Origin: Knufia peltigerae
Lineage: Eukaryota > Ascomycota > Eurotiomycetes > Chaetothyriales > Trichomeriaceae
Reading direction: 5' to 3'
Length of the DNA stretch: 64,000 nucleotides
NCBI GenBank assembly: GCA_030247855.1
Contig: JAPDRN010000039.1
Coordinates: forward strand, 124,001 to 188,000
The notes beneath the pieces are model-generated. The model was not told the origin of the DNA. It saw only the letters and a list, made by a program, of their open reading frames with translations, and made no database searches. Below are positions 43,806 through 56,100 of the stretch, in pieces. Every line of letters begins with the position of its first letter. The first letter of the stretch is position 1. Both the position numbers and the translations under genes were made by a program.

Positions 43806-45614
43806 TCAGCAATTCTCGGCCCAGTTTTGACTGACCCATTTGGCAATGAGAGTTGTCATATTGTCATCAGGCATATACTGATCCACGTCGTCATCTGTAT
43901 AGTCAAGGCCCAGAAACTTCAAACCCAACAAGATCCACGGCTGGATGAACTCATTGAACACCACATCGACAATCGCCTCCTCATCGTTGCCGTTCTGGAC
44001 GCCCACAGTTGATTGAATGCAGTTGGGCACTCGGTAGAATGATATAGGAGCATGAACAGTGTCATCACCATCGGTGCCAGCATCATCAACCGTCGTGTAT
44101 CCCGGAATTAATGCATTGTTGGCGGTGAGGGAAAGCTGGTGCCCATGATGACCCGATGGAAATGAGTCCTCTACGGCAATATCTTGGAGAATTCCCATCT
44201 GGTCGACTGGAGCCAGTTGTGACATGGCCAACGCTGGATCTGCATTTTCGAAGATCTCGCCGGCGCGATTAAGCAGGTCAATGAGTTTCTTGGCCCTGTT
44301 GTAAGGGACATCCTTGAGGTAATGGAATCCACTCGTGAAAGGGCATATAATAAAGGTCGAGTCCTTGGTGAATGCGCCCTTGAAGATGTCAAATCGAATA
44401 GCACCGGTATTGGAAATAACTAATCGTGCTCGATCATGCCGTCGAGGATCATTGACCACCTCCGGGAACACCTTCTCCTCTAGCCAGCTGAAGATGCTGT
44501 TATTGCTCGGGTATGGGGCTCGACTCATCCACAGATCACGCGAGGTGCAACCGAATGTCTGGTCGAGATCAAGAGCCTGTCGCGCTTGATGGATTGCTTC
44601 CGTGATGTTTCTACCTCGGTCGGAATGGAAGGTTGAAGAATTATGGCCAGAATGATGATATAATGAATACAAGTTATTGTCAATATAGCGTCTGAAGAAT
44701 GTAGGAGATTTGCCTCGACTAGCACTCGTCGACAAGCCATTGATAGACTGGAAACCGATGGTCTCCATAAAGCGCCCACTGGCCAAAGCATGAGATTTCC
44801 GGTCGAAGATGCGATAGTCTCTAATGTGGAAGTGACCACCAAAGAATTGGATGGGAGCATCCCATTGCACAGATCGAATGGCTCGGAAGATCATGTCGAA
44901 CTCTTCGGATCGAATGGACGAATGTCCGATAACAACAAAGAGGTCAATTTCTCGGTCACGGATCGCATCCTGAAACCATTGTTCTTGAATGGCCTTTTCG
45001 ACTCTTTGCACAATAGTATTGTTGTAGTTGCGGTCGAAGTTGAACAGGAAACCAAACGCCATGATACGGATGCCCTGCTTCTTCGTGATGAATTTCTTGT
45101 ACCTGGGTGCAAGGGGAACCACCTCGCCCGTGTCAGGATCGTGTATATCGAGATTGGACGCAAGGTAGCTGCCGGGATAGGCAGGGGCAGTGACCAAGTA
45201 TTCATTTTCAGAGGAGTTCTGTTTGTACAGCTCATGGTTTCCAGAGCATAGAACGTCCATATGTTGCTCACGAAAGATATCGAACGTGAACAGACCTTTG
45301 GGGTCTGAAGCATCGTACAAGCCATTTCCCTCGATGCGGTCACCGGTGTCTATTATCAACAGATCTTTCCCCTCTGCCTCTAGCTTCTCTCTCAGCCTGT
45401 CGGCAAAGTCAACGTAATCGCCCCAATCCGCACTGAACGAAGGTTCAAGAAGATGTCCCGCATGCCAGCCATGAGTGTCCGTAGTGTGGAGGAAGTTGAT
45501 TTGTCCGAATTCGAGGTCGCGGAGAGGAGCAGCAAGAGGTTTGGGCGCACCAGGCTGTACGGCATGGGCTTGGAATGCCAGCAGAGACAAGGCCAAAGCC
45601 GTCTTCAGCGCCAT
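43806..45614 (-). CDS. Secreted metallophosphoesterase, 5'-nucleotidase type
   Basis: One exon of 602 residues. A signal peptide (MALKTALALSLLAFQAHA) ends near residue 18. Calcineurin-like metal-binding motifs are in order: TTDTHGWH (Asp46, His48), IIDTGDRIEGN near 88-96, CSGNHELY near 123-130, VIGHSSI and GGHFHIRD. The C-terminal half resembles the 5'-nucleotidase C-terminal domain (LVISNTGAIRFDIFKGAFTKD). It resembles yeast YHR202W, a vacuolar protein, so the protein could be vacuolar or secreted. Several N-glycosylation sequons are present. The substrate is probably a nucleotide or phosphoester, not defined here. It is head-to-head with the pyruvate dehydrogenase E1-beta gene. Confidence 0.87.
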   Translation of the reverse strand: MALKTALALSLLAFQAHAVQPGAPKPLAAPLRDLEFGQINFLHTTDTHGWHAGHLLEPSFSADWGDYVDFADRLREKLEAEGKDLLIIDTGDRIEGNGLYDASDPKGLFTFDIFREQHMDVLCSGNHELYKQNSSENEYLVTAPAYPGSYLASNLDIHDPDTGEVVPLAPRYKKFITKKQGIRIMAFGFLFNFDRNYNNTIVQRVEKAIQEQWFQDAIRDREIDLFVVIGHSSIRSEEFDMIFRAIRSVQWDAPIQFFGGHFHIRDYRIFDRKSHALASGRFMETIGFQSINGLSTSASRGKSPTFFRRYIDNNLYSLYHHSGHNSSTFHSDRGRNITEAIHQARQALDLDQTFGCTSRDLWMSRAPYPSNNSIFSWLEEKVFPEVVNDPRRHDRARLVISNTGAIRFDIFKGAFTKDSTFIICPFTSGFHYLKDVPYNRAKKLIDLLNRAGEIFENADPALAMSQLAPVDQMGILQDIAVEDSFPSGHHGHQLSLTANNALIPGYTTVDDAGTDGDDTVHAPISFYRVPNCIQSTVGVQNGNDEEAIVDVVFNEFIQPWILLGLKFLGLDYTDDDVDQYMPDDNMTTLIAKWVSQNWAENC

Positions 45615-46062
45615 GATGGTCTATCGAAAGCAAGACATGATCAGGGTGTGATGATTGAAAGGAGGATACTCGCTCTGCTCTCGCGGGCTTAAGGTCCTCT
45701 ATCTTCAAGAGTGAGTGGCCACGAGACCCAGGCTAGATATGCAAGGGTAAACAGAGGCGTCGGCGGTTGTTGGGCACCAGGCTCTCGTACTCGTATAGGG
45801 TGCCAAGCCTGACTTAGGTAAGCTCATCGTTCTCTGGCTTTGGCGGTGGCTTCGGAGGAAATTTGGGCTGTTGGCCGGCGATCCACTGAATCGCTCCCAA
45901 AGCTGCGCCCGGAGTTGAAACGAAGCTCCCCCAATGCAAAAGATTCCCGTCCAACATTTCTTGTCCCTTTCGGCTCGCGTATAAAAGTTGTCCGCCAGAT
46001 CATTTTCATCGGCGGGAAGCACTTGAAGGTCTTCTCAGTTCTCATCTCCTTCTGCTCCTGCA
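45615..46062. promoter_or_regulatory. Divergent promoter between metallophosphoesterase and PDB1
   Basis: The start codons are 448 bp apart and face away from each other. No CCAAT or TATA box stands out. The part next to 46063 is CT-rich leader. Confidence 0.45.
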
Positions 46063-47354
46063 ATGGCTGCCTCCAGACTCCTCAGACCGGCCTCAAGGCT
46101 GCTGTCCCAACGGACTGCCATTCCCTCATCCATCCGTCCTTCATTCAGACAAGCCGCTCCCCTCTCACTTCCAACGATACGCGGGTATGCCTCAGAGTCG
46201 AACCAGACCTTCACGGTCCGAGATGCGCTCAATGAAGCTCTCGCAGAGGAGTTGGAATTGGATGACAAAGTCTTCGTCATGGGCGAGGAAGTTGCCCAGT
46301 ATAATGGTCGGTGTTTTTGAGCACAGAACAATTCCGTATTGGCTAACATGAGACGCATAGGTGCCTACAAGGTGACCAAGGGGCTTTTGGACAGATTCGG
46401 GCCGAAGAGAGTGATTGATACACCCATCACCGAATCTGGATTCTGTGGTTTGGCCGTTGGCGCAGCTTTGGCCGGCCTCCATCCTGTCTGCGAGTACGTT
46501 CTAGATCCTCGAGCTCCGAGACACCATACATGAGTTGACAATGCGCAGGTTCATGACGTTTAACTTCGCCATGCAAGCCATTGACCAGGTCATCAACTCC
46601 GCAGCCAAGACACATTACATGTCGGGCGGTATCCAACCCTGCCCTATTGTTTTCCGTGGCCCCAACGGATTTGCGGCTGGTGTAGCTGCGCAGCATTCAC
46701 AAGATTATTCTGCTTGGTACGGAAGCATCCCAGGCCTCAAGGTTGTAGCACCATGGTCTGCAGAGGATGCAAAGGGTTTGTTGAAGGCAGCCATCAGAGA
46801 TCCCAACCCGGTAGTTGTTCTCGAGAACGAGTATGTCTATCATAATATACATTTCCAGCACAGCAATTTCTAACTGGAGCAGACTTCTCTACGGACAAGC
46901 ATTCCCTATGAGCGCCGAAGCACAGAAGAACGACTTTGTCATTCCCTTCGGCAAGGCTAAGATCGAACGCCCTGGCAAAGACCTGACCATTGTCACCCTT
47001 TCACGCTGCGTTGGACAATCATTGGAGGCAGCAGACGTGCTCAAGAAGAAGTACGGCGTGGAAGCAGAGGTCATCAACCTACGATCAGTAAAACCTATGG
47101 ATGTTGAAGCCATCATCAAATCAGTCAAGAAGACAGGTGCTTTGATGGCAGTCGAGTCTGGTTTCCCGGCGTTTGGCGTCGGTGCCGAAATTCTGGCGTT
47201 GGCTGTCGAGTATGGCTTCGACTACCTTCAGGCGCCTCCTGTTCGCGTGACGGGTGCCGAAGTTCCGACGCCGTACGCACAAAAGCTGGAGGAGCTGGCC
47301 TTCCCTCAAATTGACACCATCACCAACTACGCCGCCAAGCTCTTGAGGGTGTAA
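46063..47354 (+). CDS. PDB1: Pyruvate dehydrogenase E1 component, beta subunit
   Basis: Four exons, 46063-46306, 46361-46493, 46549-46830 and 46883-47354, join in phase to 376 residues. The N-terminal 35 residues are Arg/Ser/Ala-rich with no acidic residue (MAASRLLRPASRLLSQRTA), a mitochondrial presequence. The E1-beta body follows: TVRDALNEALAEELELDD, VFVMGEEVAQYNGAYKVT, DTPITESGFCGLAVGAA, the FMTFNFAMQAIDQ segment, and GVGAEILALAVEYGFDYL near the end. With the alpha subunit it uses thiamine diphosphate to decarboxylate pyruvate in the mitochondrial matrix. Length is typical. Confidence 0.96.
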
Positions 47355-49407
47355 AGGCACGGGATCTCAGGGCTTCAAAAGGAGCATTCTGGATGTGTTA
47401 TTAGCGAACGCGTTTTCAAACCTGGTGGAGAATCTGGATCTGGTCTGGTTTGGGTTGCTGTTGAGTGGCTACCACATGGTCGCCGGCAATTGTTATAATT
47501 TCAGCTTCAGCTAGTCCCATGTATTGCATGAACCGGTGGTATGACACGAAAAGACTTCTGACGCATATTGCTTTGTCGTACTCCATATACTAACAAGAAA
47601 ACCCATTGCGGAACGCCACAAGTGATGGAGAGCTCGCTTGCGAGTGCAACTTTCCAATGACAGGGCAGCAGTTGGTACCACTAAAAAGAATATACTGATA
47701 TGTATGCTCAATCTGGCGACAGGAGGTCGAGGGCTTTTCGTATTCGTGGTTGCACAGAATATCCAGATATTGTCACCAGCCCCTGACAACCAGCGCCTTG
47801 GGATCGAAAGTGATACAAGACTTGCATACAAGATCAGCTCGGCCAATGCGAATGAGTATTATTGAAGCTCGAATCTGTCAAGCACATGGCGAGTTGGATG
47901 CTAAGCCGGTGATGCCGGGGCTGCGAACAAACAAGATGGGCCTAGACCTTCTTCAACCTCACCATCGACTTCACACCAGTGGGCCTTCAATCTCCTCTTG
48001 TGTCGACTCTTCTACAGGTATCATGATTATCTGCATGGCTTTGATGCCATCCTACTCGTGCTTCTGACGCATCCCTCACCGCCTTGGACTTGCATTGCGA
48101 CCTTCAATCACTATTCCACTATCCTACTCATGGGAAATTCGTTACTCAAAAGGCACTTCGACTCACCCTGTCCTGCTTCATGTGCTCTCCCATCATCTCG
48201 GATCCGGTCATGTTTGACAGCCGTGGAACAATGAAGCCTTTGCAGGTTTCAGTCTGTCCCTCCATGTCCATCGCATGGTTGACATCGACCATTTTGATGC
48301 TGGCATCAGAATGGTGTGCATATGCCGGCTTCAAGGAATTTGGCCCTGGTCAAGACACTTGTTCTAATAACGCCATCCCTTGCATTGACACGACATCTCT
48401 CTAGGATGACGTTCTACCTCCTCTAGCTTGATGACTACCTTGGGAAGCTAACCAGTGTCCACTGTGATACAACCCTGCCTTTTGGACACGACCTCCGCAG
48501 ACCAGCATCGAAAAAGCACCGATATGACAGAAGCTACTCACGTTCAGACACCTTCAATCCACAGTCAAGGCTGCAAGCGCGACCCCAAGCCACATGCAAG
48601 CCATTTCGTGCCGCAAATCATGTCGACTTCCAGATATGGACGGCCGAATTAGGCCTGGAAGGTAAGGCTGTCTGGTGCCTCGCTTAGGCCTTTCACGCAG
48701 TTCCCAGAGCGTATCACTGCATATGAAGCCCCAGCCACAACCCATCTTCACCTGCCCGCTCTCTTCTCAGATCTCGATCTACTGTCCAGCCCAGTGGATG
48801 ATGAATTCCGGCAATGTCCTATCACATAGTTACCCATCACGGCGATCGTGTCGTGGCATGATATGTGCAGCATCACCTCTAGCGATCCTCTTTTTCAGGC
48901 CTTTTGCCCTCGGCGATATCGTTATACGAAGACGGCTCCAAGGACTTGACCGCCCCATGTTGGTTTGTGTTACACCCCTGTTGCCATGTGGCTGCCACTC
49001 ACATATGCACCTGCTAGAATAGGACGATGCTGAGGGCTGCTACCAGACCTCCACGTGGGAACCAACCTCTCACCGTTCTGAACGAGCATCTACGCAGACC
49101 CCTGCGAGGTGGGAAAAAAGCCACCAAACCGTCTCCTGTGTCCTCTTCGGTTCACTTCATCACTGCTAACACCAGAGCCCGATCTCGTCAGGTAATTCGA
49201 TTCGAAGGACCAAAATATGCTCAGCATGGCACCACAAAGGAGGCCTCAAATCGTCATAACTGCATGTGGTTACAACTCTGCGCAGAACAGTCTAGAGCGA
49301 GGCACATTGCCATCGATTGAGACAAACGATTGTCCGGCCTTTTTATACCACAGACATCCCCGCTTGTCCAAACCAGTCATACACCTCATATTCCGACGCT
49401 TCTGAAC
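47355..49407. other. Long intergenic region before the F-box-like gene
   Basis: About 2 kb. Several plus-strand frames of 60-115 codons (48084-48404, 48675-49022, 49027-49320) follow one another but share no phase-matched junctions or family motifs. They may be chance frames, upstream ORFs in a long leader, or part of a noncoding RNA. I cannot decide. Confidence 0.5.
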
Positions 49408-50948
49408 ATGACACGACCAAAAGGAGCAAGAAAGATTGCATCAACTTGTGCCACACACGAATCACAAAGAGTCTGGATCTTCAACATATGCGCTGTTCGT
49501 CGTCTTCTGGGTGGTATGCCTCAGATTAGACGCTTATGGGCTCGTCAAGTGTGGTAGGTGTTTCGCTCCGGGCATATCTCCGCGATATTGACCGTTGGTA
49601 GAAAGGAACACATAGTACTTCACTTCATTTCTTGGACCTACCTCTCGAGATCCGCAGACACATCTATCTTCTGATGCTCCACTTCCGAACATCCGACCAT
49701 TTGAGTCTTATGTGTACTTGCAAGCAGATTTACTGCGAAGCCCGAGAGTCTTTTTTCCGGCGACCTCTGATTTGCCCTTCCCAAAACCATCTCATCGACT
49801 TTGTTCAAAAGGGTTCGAAGAAGGTGTTGGAAGACATCACCCACCTTCATTTGAGGTTGGAAGAGATCGAAGCTCATGCGATGCAACCATACCTTGCAAG
49901 TATAGCGACAAGCGCTGCCGTACCTCCAGCTCAGCATCCATATCTTGTTGAAATCAATCGAATTACAGGCGCCCTGACAGAAATCAGCGGTATCACTCGT
50001 CTAACTGTACTCGGACCAAGCGACACAAGCAAGAACATACCGGGGAGCGTTGTGACCACTAGTATCCTTCAGTGGGTGGTAGACCACTACCGCCATCTCC
50101 AAGATCTAAGACTCGAGGTAGAGTCTTGTCGCTTAGACAGCCTCAGTAGACTTACGAGATTGCGCACACTCCGATTATCCGGCTACTCAGAGACAAGTCC
50201 TCTCAGAGCTGCAGATGTTTGCAGCAGGCTTGCATCCTTGGAGGATCTACACATCAGTGGTCCATCACGAGCAGTACAGACACGGCAGAAGAACGGCATA
50301 CAGTCGCGGATTGTCCAGTCGGTGTCGAACCACATGTTTGAACAACTCAAACCCTTGAAGCGCCTAAGAATCAAAGAGGTCATCGATTTCAATTCACATG
50401 GTGAAGGCAGCGGCTTGCTAACATTCAAAACCGTCAGGGCTCTCTACGAAATTCACAAAGATAGCCTTCAAGTGCTTCATATCTCGGCAAGTGAGACGCC
50501 CTCGGGGTCTTTTGTTGCATACTTGTCGGCCTTCCTAATAGCCGCCCCGGACTTGCAAGAGTTACACCTGACGTGGCCAGGCCTGGACGACGATTTTGTG
50601 GACAACTTTCCGAACTCGGTCCGGCGGCTGAAGTTGACAGTGTCGTCGCCTGCGCAGGCACAGACTATTGTGCATCGGTTGGCCGCCATGAGGTATCGCT
50701 TGAGATATCTCCAACGAATCAAATTCAGCGTCATCAACGTACCGACAACCGTCTCGAGCGAGGAATTCAAGCAACCATCTTCGAGTTTTGGTCTTCCGAT
50801 TCCGCACCTAGCAGTGTAAGTTTCGTTGCTTCCCTTGCTGATGTCCTGGCGTGAAGATTCACGACCCTAGTGCTTACTTGGTGGCAGCCACATCAATTCA
50901 CCATGGCCTACGAGTTGGGAAATATGGCAGCCTCTGCCACTGGATTGA
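49408..50948 (+). CDS. F-box-like protein with leucine-rich repeats
   Basis: Proposed exons are 49408-49553, 49616-50815 and 50888-50948, 468 residues. The main frame has no usable ATG before LDLPLEIRRHIYLLML, so an upstream exon is required; the one proposed (MTRPKGARKIAS) joins in phase over a 62-nt intron. LDLPLEIRRHIYLLML and CTCKQIYCEAR form the short F-box-like motif common in fungal proteins. Irregular Leu-rich repeats follow (LQDLRLEVESC, LRTLRLSGYS, LEDLHISGPS, LQVLHISASE, LQELHLTWPG). Such proteins are often substrate adaptors of SCF ubiquitin ligases. A GTAAGT at 50816 overlaps the apparent stop at 50817-50819, so a third exon with a CTTAC branch-like site is likely. If not spliced, the protein ends at 50819. 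Confidence 0.62.
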
Positions 50949-51601
50949 TTCACACCCAGGTACGGAGAGAGTGTGCTGACGGTCCCTAGACCTTTTGGTC
51001 GTGGTCTGGTCTCGGTTCCTTAGTGTCGCTCGAGCTTGTTGGAGGTGATGATACTGGCGAGACCTGCCATGGATTTGAGGGCTTGGGAAATAGCCACCTC
51101 GCCATTACCAAATATTGGGCGACACCAAAAGACTTCATGGTGATGGTAGCTAGTTTTTACAGCCTTACAAAGTGATTGTTGGGATGAACCCCTGATCATC
51201 AATTCTTACATAATGTCTGACAAAGGCTCACAAGGCTGCACGAGTGTAATCAATCGAGTGCCATTGGACGCATGTTTTGGTCTCGTCTGTCTGGACAGTA
51301 AATAATTGACCCTCGTGGTGACATCTGCAAACACCTCGTTCGTGAACAATCGTTTTGTATGATACTCCCGCAGTCGAATGAAGCTCCAACAACTTCCCAC
51401 TCGTATACACCTGTCGTTTCCATCTCCGAGGATGGCGTTCTAACCTGAGGACATCAACACTACGAGACACCACCAACGCCATAATCTCGCAACAGCGCCC
51501 GCTCTACGGAGTACGACCAACCCGCGCTATCTTTACGGTGGTTACGGAGTACCTCTGTCTAGAGTGCAACACCATCATCACCATACACAGCACCAACAAT
51601 C
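50949..51601. promoter_or_regulatory. Promoter region of MCP1
   Basis: Two exact TACGGAGTA copies lie at 51505-51513 and 51543-51551, about 50-100 bases before the MCP1 start codon. A minus-strand frame at 51228-51482 has no family motif. No other gene seen. Confidence 0.5.
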
Positions 51602-52570
51602 ATGTCCTCCGACCTCCCACCGCTGACCACGACCGACACACGAGCATCCTCAATCTCGGCGGTCCCGATGCACGAAGTCGACCCATCTCCCGTTGACGCG
51701 GACGATGATGGTGATGAAAAGAATCCCCTCCTACCGACGCCAGCGACTTCGTCGTCCAGAACCTCCTCCTCCTCCTCCTCCTCCTCCACCAATTTCTTGG
51801 GTCTCACCCCATCTAGAACGATACACATACTGGGTACCATACAAAAATACGCCGTGGTCCCTCCCACGCTCTACCTTAGCATGCACTACACCAACACCGC
51901 CTTGATCCCTCTCGTGACCCAGTCGGCCATCGAGAGTGACCGGTACCTGCTCTTGACACGGCCCTATTACCAATCCTTCCCGCTCGAACCTTTGATGATT
52001 TTTGCTCCCGTCGTCGCCCACGTCTTGTCGGGTATCGCCCTGAGGGTCTACCGTCGCCGGTTGACCGCCAGGAGACACGGGGCGGAGACTCACTCTCAGA
52101 GACGCAAAATCCCCTATCCTCCTCTGAGCCCGACCTCGGCCGCGGGATACCTTTTGTACCCCATGTTCGTCGCACACGTGGCCATGCAGCGCGTCATCCC
52201 CCAAAAGGTGGAAGGAAGTAGCGCGGGGGTAGGGTTGAGGTACTTCGCCCACGGGGTCGCGCACGACCCTTGGTTCTCCAACACCTTTTACGCCGCGTTC
52301 GTCGCCGTGGCGAGTTACCATTTCGTCACGGGCGCGGCCAAGTACCTGCGCCTCTCGCGAGAGTACGTCGTCGAGGGAGGGGAGAGTGGCGCACGACGCA
52401 AAAAGTGGAGGGGGAGAATGATCAACGGCGTCGCGGCCGCGGTGGCCTCTCTCTGGATCGCCGGTGGGTTGGGCGTCGTCGGCAGATCCGGGGCGGGCGT
52501 CGGTTGGGAGGCCAAGAATTGGGACCGCATCTATGCCGCCGTGCCCCTGTTGGGGAGGTTGTTTCAATGA
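51602..52570 (+). CDS. MCP1: Mitochondrial outer-membrane protein MCP1
   Basis: One exon of 322 residues. The first 60 residues are Ser/Asp/Pro-rich and disordered, with a nine-Ser run encoded by a TCC repeat. The rest has the MCP1 (DUF1691) pattern: TIQKYAVVPPTLYLSMHYTN, PLEPLMIFAPVVAHVLSG, AGYLLYPMFVAHVAMQRVIP, ANTFYAAFVAVASYHF-like sequence, and a last helix near 268-288. About five membrane helices are visible. In yeast, Mcp1 overexpression suppresses loss of the ER-mitochondria tether ERMES and works with Vps13 in lipid transfer. The start is fixed by the leader stop pattern. Its promoter carries two nine-base motif copies. Confidence 0.86.
   Translation: MSSDLPPLTTTDTRASSISAVPMHEVDPSPVDADDDGDEKNPLLPTPATSSSRTSSSSSSSSTNFLGLTPSRTIHILGTIQKYAVVPPTLYLSMHYTNTALIPLVTQSAIESDRYLLLTRPYYQSFPLEPLMIFAPVVAHVLSGIALRVYRRRLTARRHGAETHSQRRKIPYPPLSPTSAAGYLLYPMFVAHVAMQRVIPQKVEGSSAGVGLRYFAHGVAHDPWFSNTFYAAFVAVASYHFVTGAAKYLRLSREYVVEGGESGARRKKWRGRMINGVAAAVASLWIAGGLGVVGRSGAGVGWEAKNWDRIYAAVPLLGRLFQ
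51762..51787 (+). repeat. (CCT)n repeat in coding sequence
   Basis: A perfect trinucleotide run in frame as TCC, encoding the Ser tract in the N-terminal region of MCP1. Confidence 0.95.
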
Positions 52571-53193
52571 AACCAAAAAAAGAAGCATGCTCAAGTCAAG
52601 AAATGGACAATCAACGAGGTTCCCCGACCTTTCCAATCACACCAATTGCTCAAGTGCTGCAACTGCCCACTACAGCACGTTAGGTATATATGTTCAACAT
52701 CCACGAGAGTCACTAGGGAGGGAGTAATTGTGTACAAGACAGTCTGATTGATGCGTGTCGTATAGCGAACCTGAAAACCAAACATCCTGACCTTCTCTCG
52801 GTCGATACGAGTACTCAAGTTCCCAATAATAAGTATTGTGTAATACGGCTACGTCCTAAATTACAATGTGAAGGTCTTCATCAAGTGTTTTCTTTATTCC
52901 ATTCGCATTGGTTACAATCGACGAGAGATTATATTATACGTTGAAAGGGGCGACTTCTGTTGATATATTAGACATTCAAACGCTCCAGGGGTTTGGGAAC
53001 ATCCAAAACTCAGCGTCAACTCTGGCGAGAACGCTCCCCTTCAAATATAAGAACTGTATGCTGAAATATCGTGGCGTATCGTATACACATATAGCTGGAC
53101 GGGTCCTGGCCGAGAGCCGCGTTCCACACCATTCTGGATGTGATTTCTGTCGTTGCTCAACGGTGTTGGTCGACTATTTGGCGGTGCTGTTTG
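52571..53193. other. Convergent intergenic region
   Basis: Holds the 3' ends of MCP1 and the DEVH-box helicase gene. The middle (52740-53000) is AT-richer. No gene seen. Confidence 0.55.
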
Positions 53194-56100
53194 TCAATTG
53201 TCAATGCCGTTCCGAGACGCTGACGGCACATCTCCCGTTTCATTCTGAGTCTCCGATGGTTCGAAATCGCCATCATCGTCATCGTCATCCTCTTCCCTGA
53301 GATCCACATCCTCGTCGACATATGAAGACGACAAACGACTCTTCAAAATTGCACCCTTGTTCTCTGCTCGTTCTTCAGCAAGTAGCAGAGCCTCTTCTGC
53401 ACGCGCCGCTTCCTCTGCCTCAATATATGCTCGACGTCCTGCTCTGTAATCTTGCCAAAAGTCATTGTCTGAACGAATCATCTCAGTGACCGCATTGACC
53501 ATTTTACGAGTCGACCCGTTCGGAGCGAGATGTTCTTTGACGTTCACCGTTGCAGTTTCGTTTTTAACCTCTTGATTGGGCAAAATTCGAGCCCAGTTCC
53601 AAGTGAGGAAACGATCGAGCATCTTCCTGACCTCCATGACAATTCGTGCACTTTGAGTGGCAATTGTGTTGTCCAGACCCTCAACTCCAGTCTCAATTCT
53701 CAGCCAGTCATTGAATTTGATGATTTGAGGCGATTCCAATCTCGCGCTGCGACTGAAAAGGATCAACATCAGCGGCGTAACCATGGAATTGTTTTCGAGC
53801 CATACAGCTCCGTCACTCAGATCATCATTGCTGCTTTTCCATGCATACGCCATCAGGCGACCGTCAGTCCTATACTTACGCCTAGCTCGACGTATTGATT
53901 TAGTCTTCTGGTGGAGGATACTGGTTCTGGACGGGAAACCGTCATTCTGTACATCCAAGGTCCATTTCCTAACGGTGGAATCCCAAGCGGCCAATTCAGC
54001 AGTGACAGTGTTCACTGCGAGGGCGTTCATCAAGACCATATTGTCCGAGTTGTAGTTGAGGAATTCTGGGAGGGCTTCGAAAATGGTTTGCCCATCAGCC
54101 GGTGGATCAACAATGCCATATTTAGTCAGTGTCTGATGCACAGCTTGGCTCGTTAGCATCATTTCTAAATAGGCACTGTGTTTGATGCATCTTTCCTGGC
54201 CAAGTTGTTTCACGCGTTTCTGGTTGCCAGCTTGAACAGCTGCGTGGTACTGTCGAAAAGCATCAATGAGAATCGGAAGGTCGCTCTCCAGATCCCGATC
54301 AAGGAGCCGTTTTGACTCTCGTACTTGACTGATGCTAAGTTCAGCGTTGTGAATTAGCGGGTTATTGAAATCATGGCAAGCAAGAATGATCATAGGTTCA
54401 AGGCACCCGAAAACAGCCCCAAGCAATACTCCCTTTGCAGAAGCTGCATGGACGTTCATGTCTGCGATAAATGCACCAACTCGAGTGATCTTGCCATCAA
54501 GGTCGAGCGCACCTAGACTCTGTAAGTCTCTGTATGCTGATTCAATGGCATCTTCGCTCGGTGGATCGATCATGCCTTGCAAAAATTCTCTGGGGCTGCT
54601 AGAGTCGCCGGCATCACCATGATCAGGATGTGCGGCCAGAAGCAGAACAACGTCAGCCAGATTGGATACGGTTATCTTGGGACGAGCCATCGGTCTGAAC
54701 GTGCTACAACGCTCCTCTGTGAATAGCGCATAGTATCTTCCGGGTGAAACACGCCCTGCCCGTCCGCGGCGCTGGATCATATTGGTCTTGCTAATCCATT
54801 CGTAGGGTAGACTTCTCTTGAAAGTTAGTGGATCGTAGATACTATTCCTCATCTTTCCAGTATCCACAACATAGACCACTTCGGGCAACGTGATTGAAGT
54901 CTCGGCAATATTCGTTGCCAGCACTATCCTTCGACAACCTTTAGGAACTTCCGTAAAAACATTGTCATTGGTGTCTCGGAATGCTGAATGAAGTTTGAAG
55001 ATTCTGAATCTACTCTCATCTTCGAAATCAATTCCCATTGGCTTCATGTCCCTCAGAAGGTCATAGATGGCATCGATGTCTAGCTTGCCAGGTAAAAAGA
55101 CCAGTACATCTCCTTCAGGCTTCGTAGATACTAGATGTGCGATCACCGCTGTTACCAAGCCTATGTAATGACTGCTGGGCGTAGAGATGGGTGTATTTGT
55201 GTTGGCATCGATAGATGTCATAGAGCAAGTCCGATTGACGTTTGAACCTTCGCAGTTGACTTGTTGATATGGTTCCTGTTGCAAGGCTCCATATATCAAT
55301 TCGTTCTTGATGTAATCAGCACTAGATTTGGTGGTCTTGCCCTGCAACAGAGCTTGCATCGTAGGATGTAAGTCTTTGCACAAAGCGAGCTCATTCAATA
55401 TTTCTGGTAAATAAAGCGTACGGACAGGATGTCCACTGCCCCCAACTTCGAAAGAACTGGCCGTCAGAGCACCTGGATCGGATGATCGGTCAAAATATTT
55501 CAAGAAAGAGCTCGGATCTATCGTGGCACTCATCAGGATGATCTTGGGATAATCAAATCCGCAGTCCTTGAGAGTTTGGGTATGTCTTCGTATAAGAGAC
55601 AACACTAGGTCGAGCTGGGCATCACGCTCATGGACTTCGTCAAGCATGATGTGAGAAAACTGCTGTAGGAATGGCCAACCCTGGGTCAACAAGCGATGCA
55701 GGAGAATACCTGTAGTACACAGGGTGATGGACCCGTGTGAGTTTGGAAGTTGGACCTCGTTGCGAATCTGGTAGCCAACTGACTGGCCAAGGGTTTCACC
55801 TCGCTCATAAGCAATGCGACGGGCCGTGGAAGTTGCTGCGATCCGCCGTGGCTCGGCACAGAGAATGCGTGTCTCCGGTCCTTTGTTCTTAAGAATACCA
55901 TTTTCGAGAATAAGTTGAGGTACTTGAGTTGTTTTTCCAGAGCCCTAACATGATCAGGACGATGTATCCGTACAAATGGCAGCGGAGGGTATGCATAGAT
56001 AGGTATGTGCAGCTTCAATGGGGTGGACAAACTTACTGTTTTCGCAAGAACAACTGTTACGTCGGATGAATTGATGGTGTCTATGAGGGACTTCTTGCCC

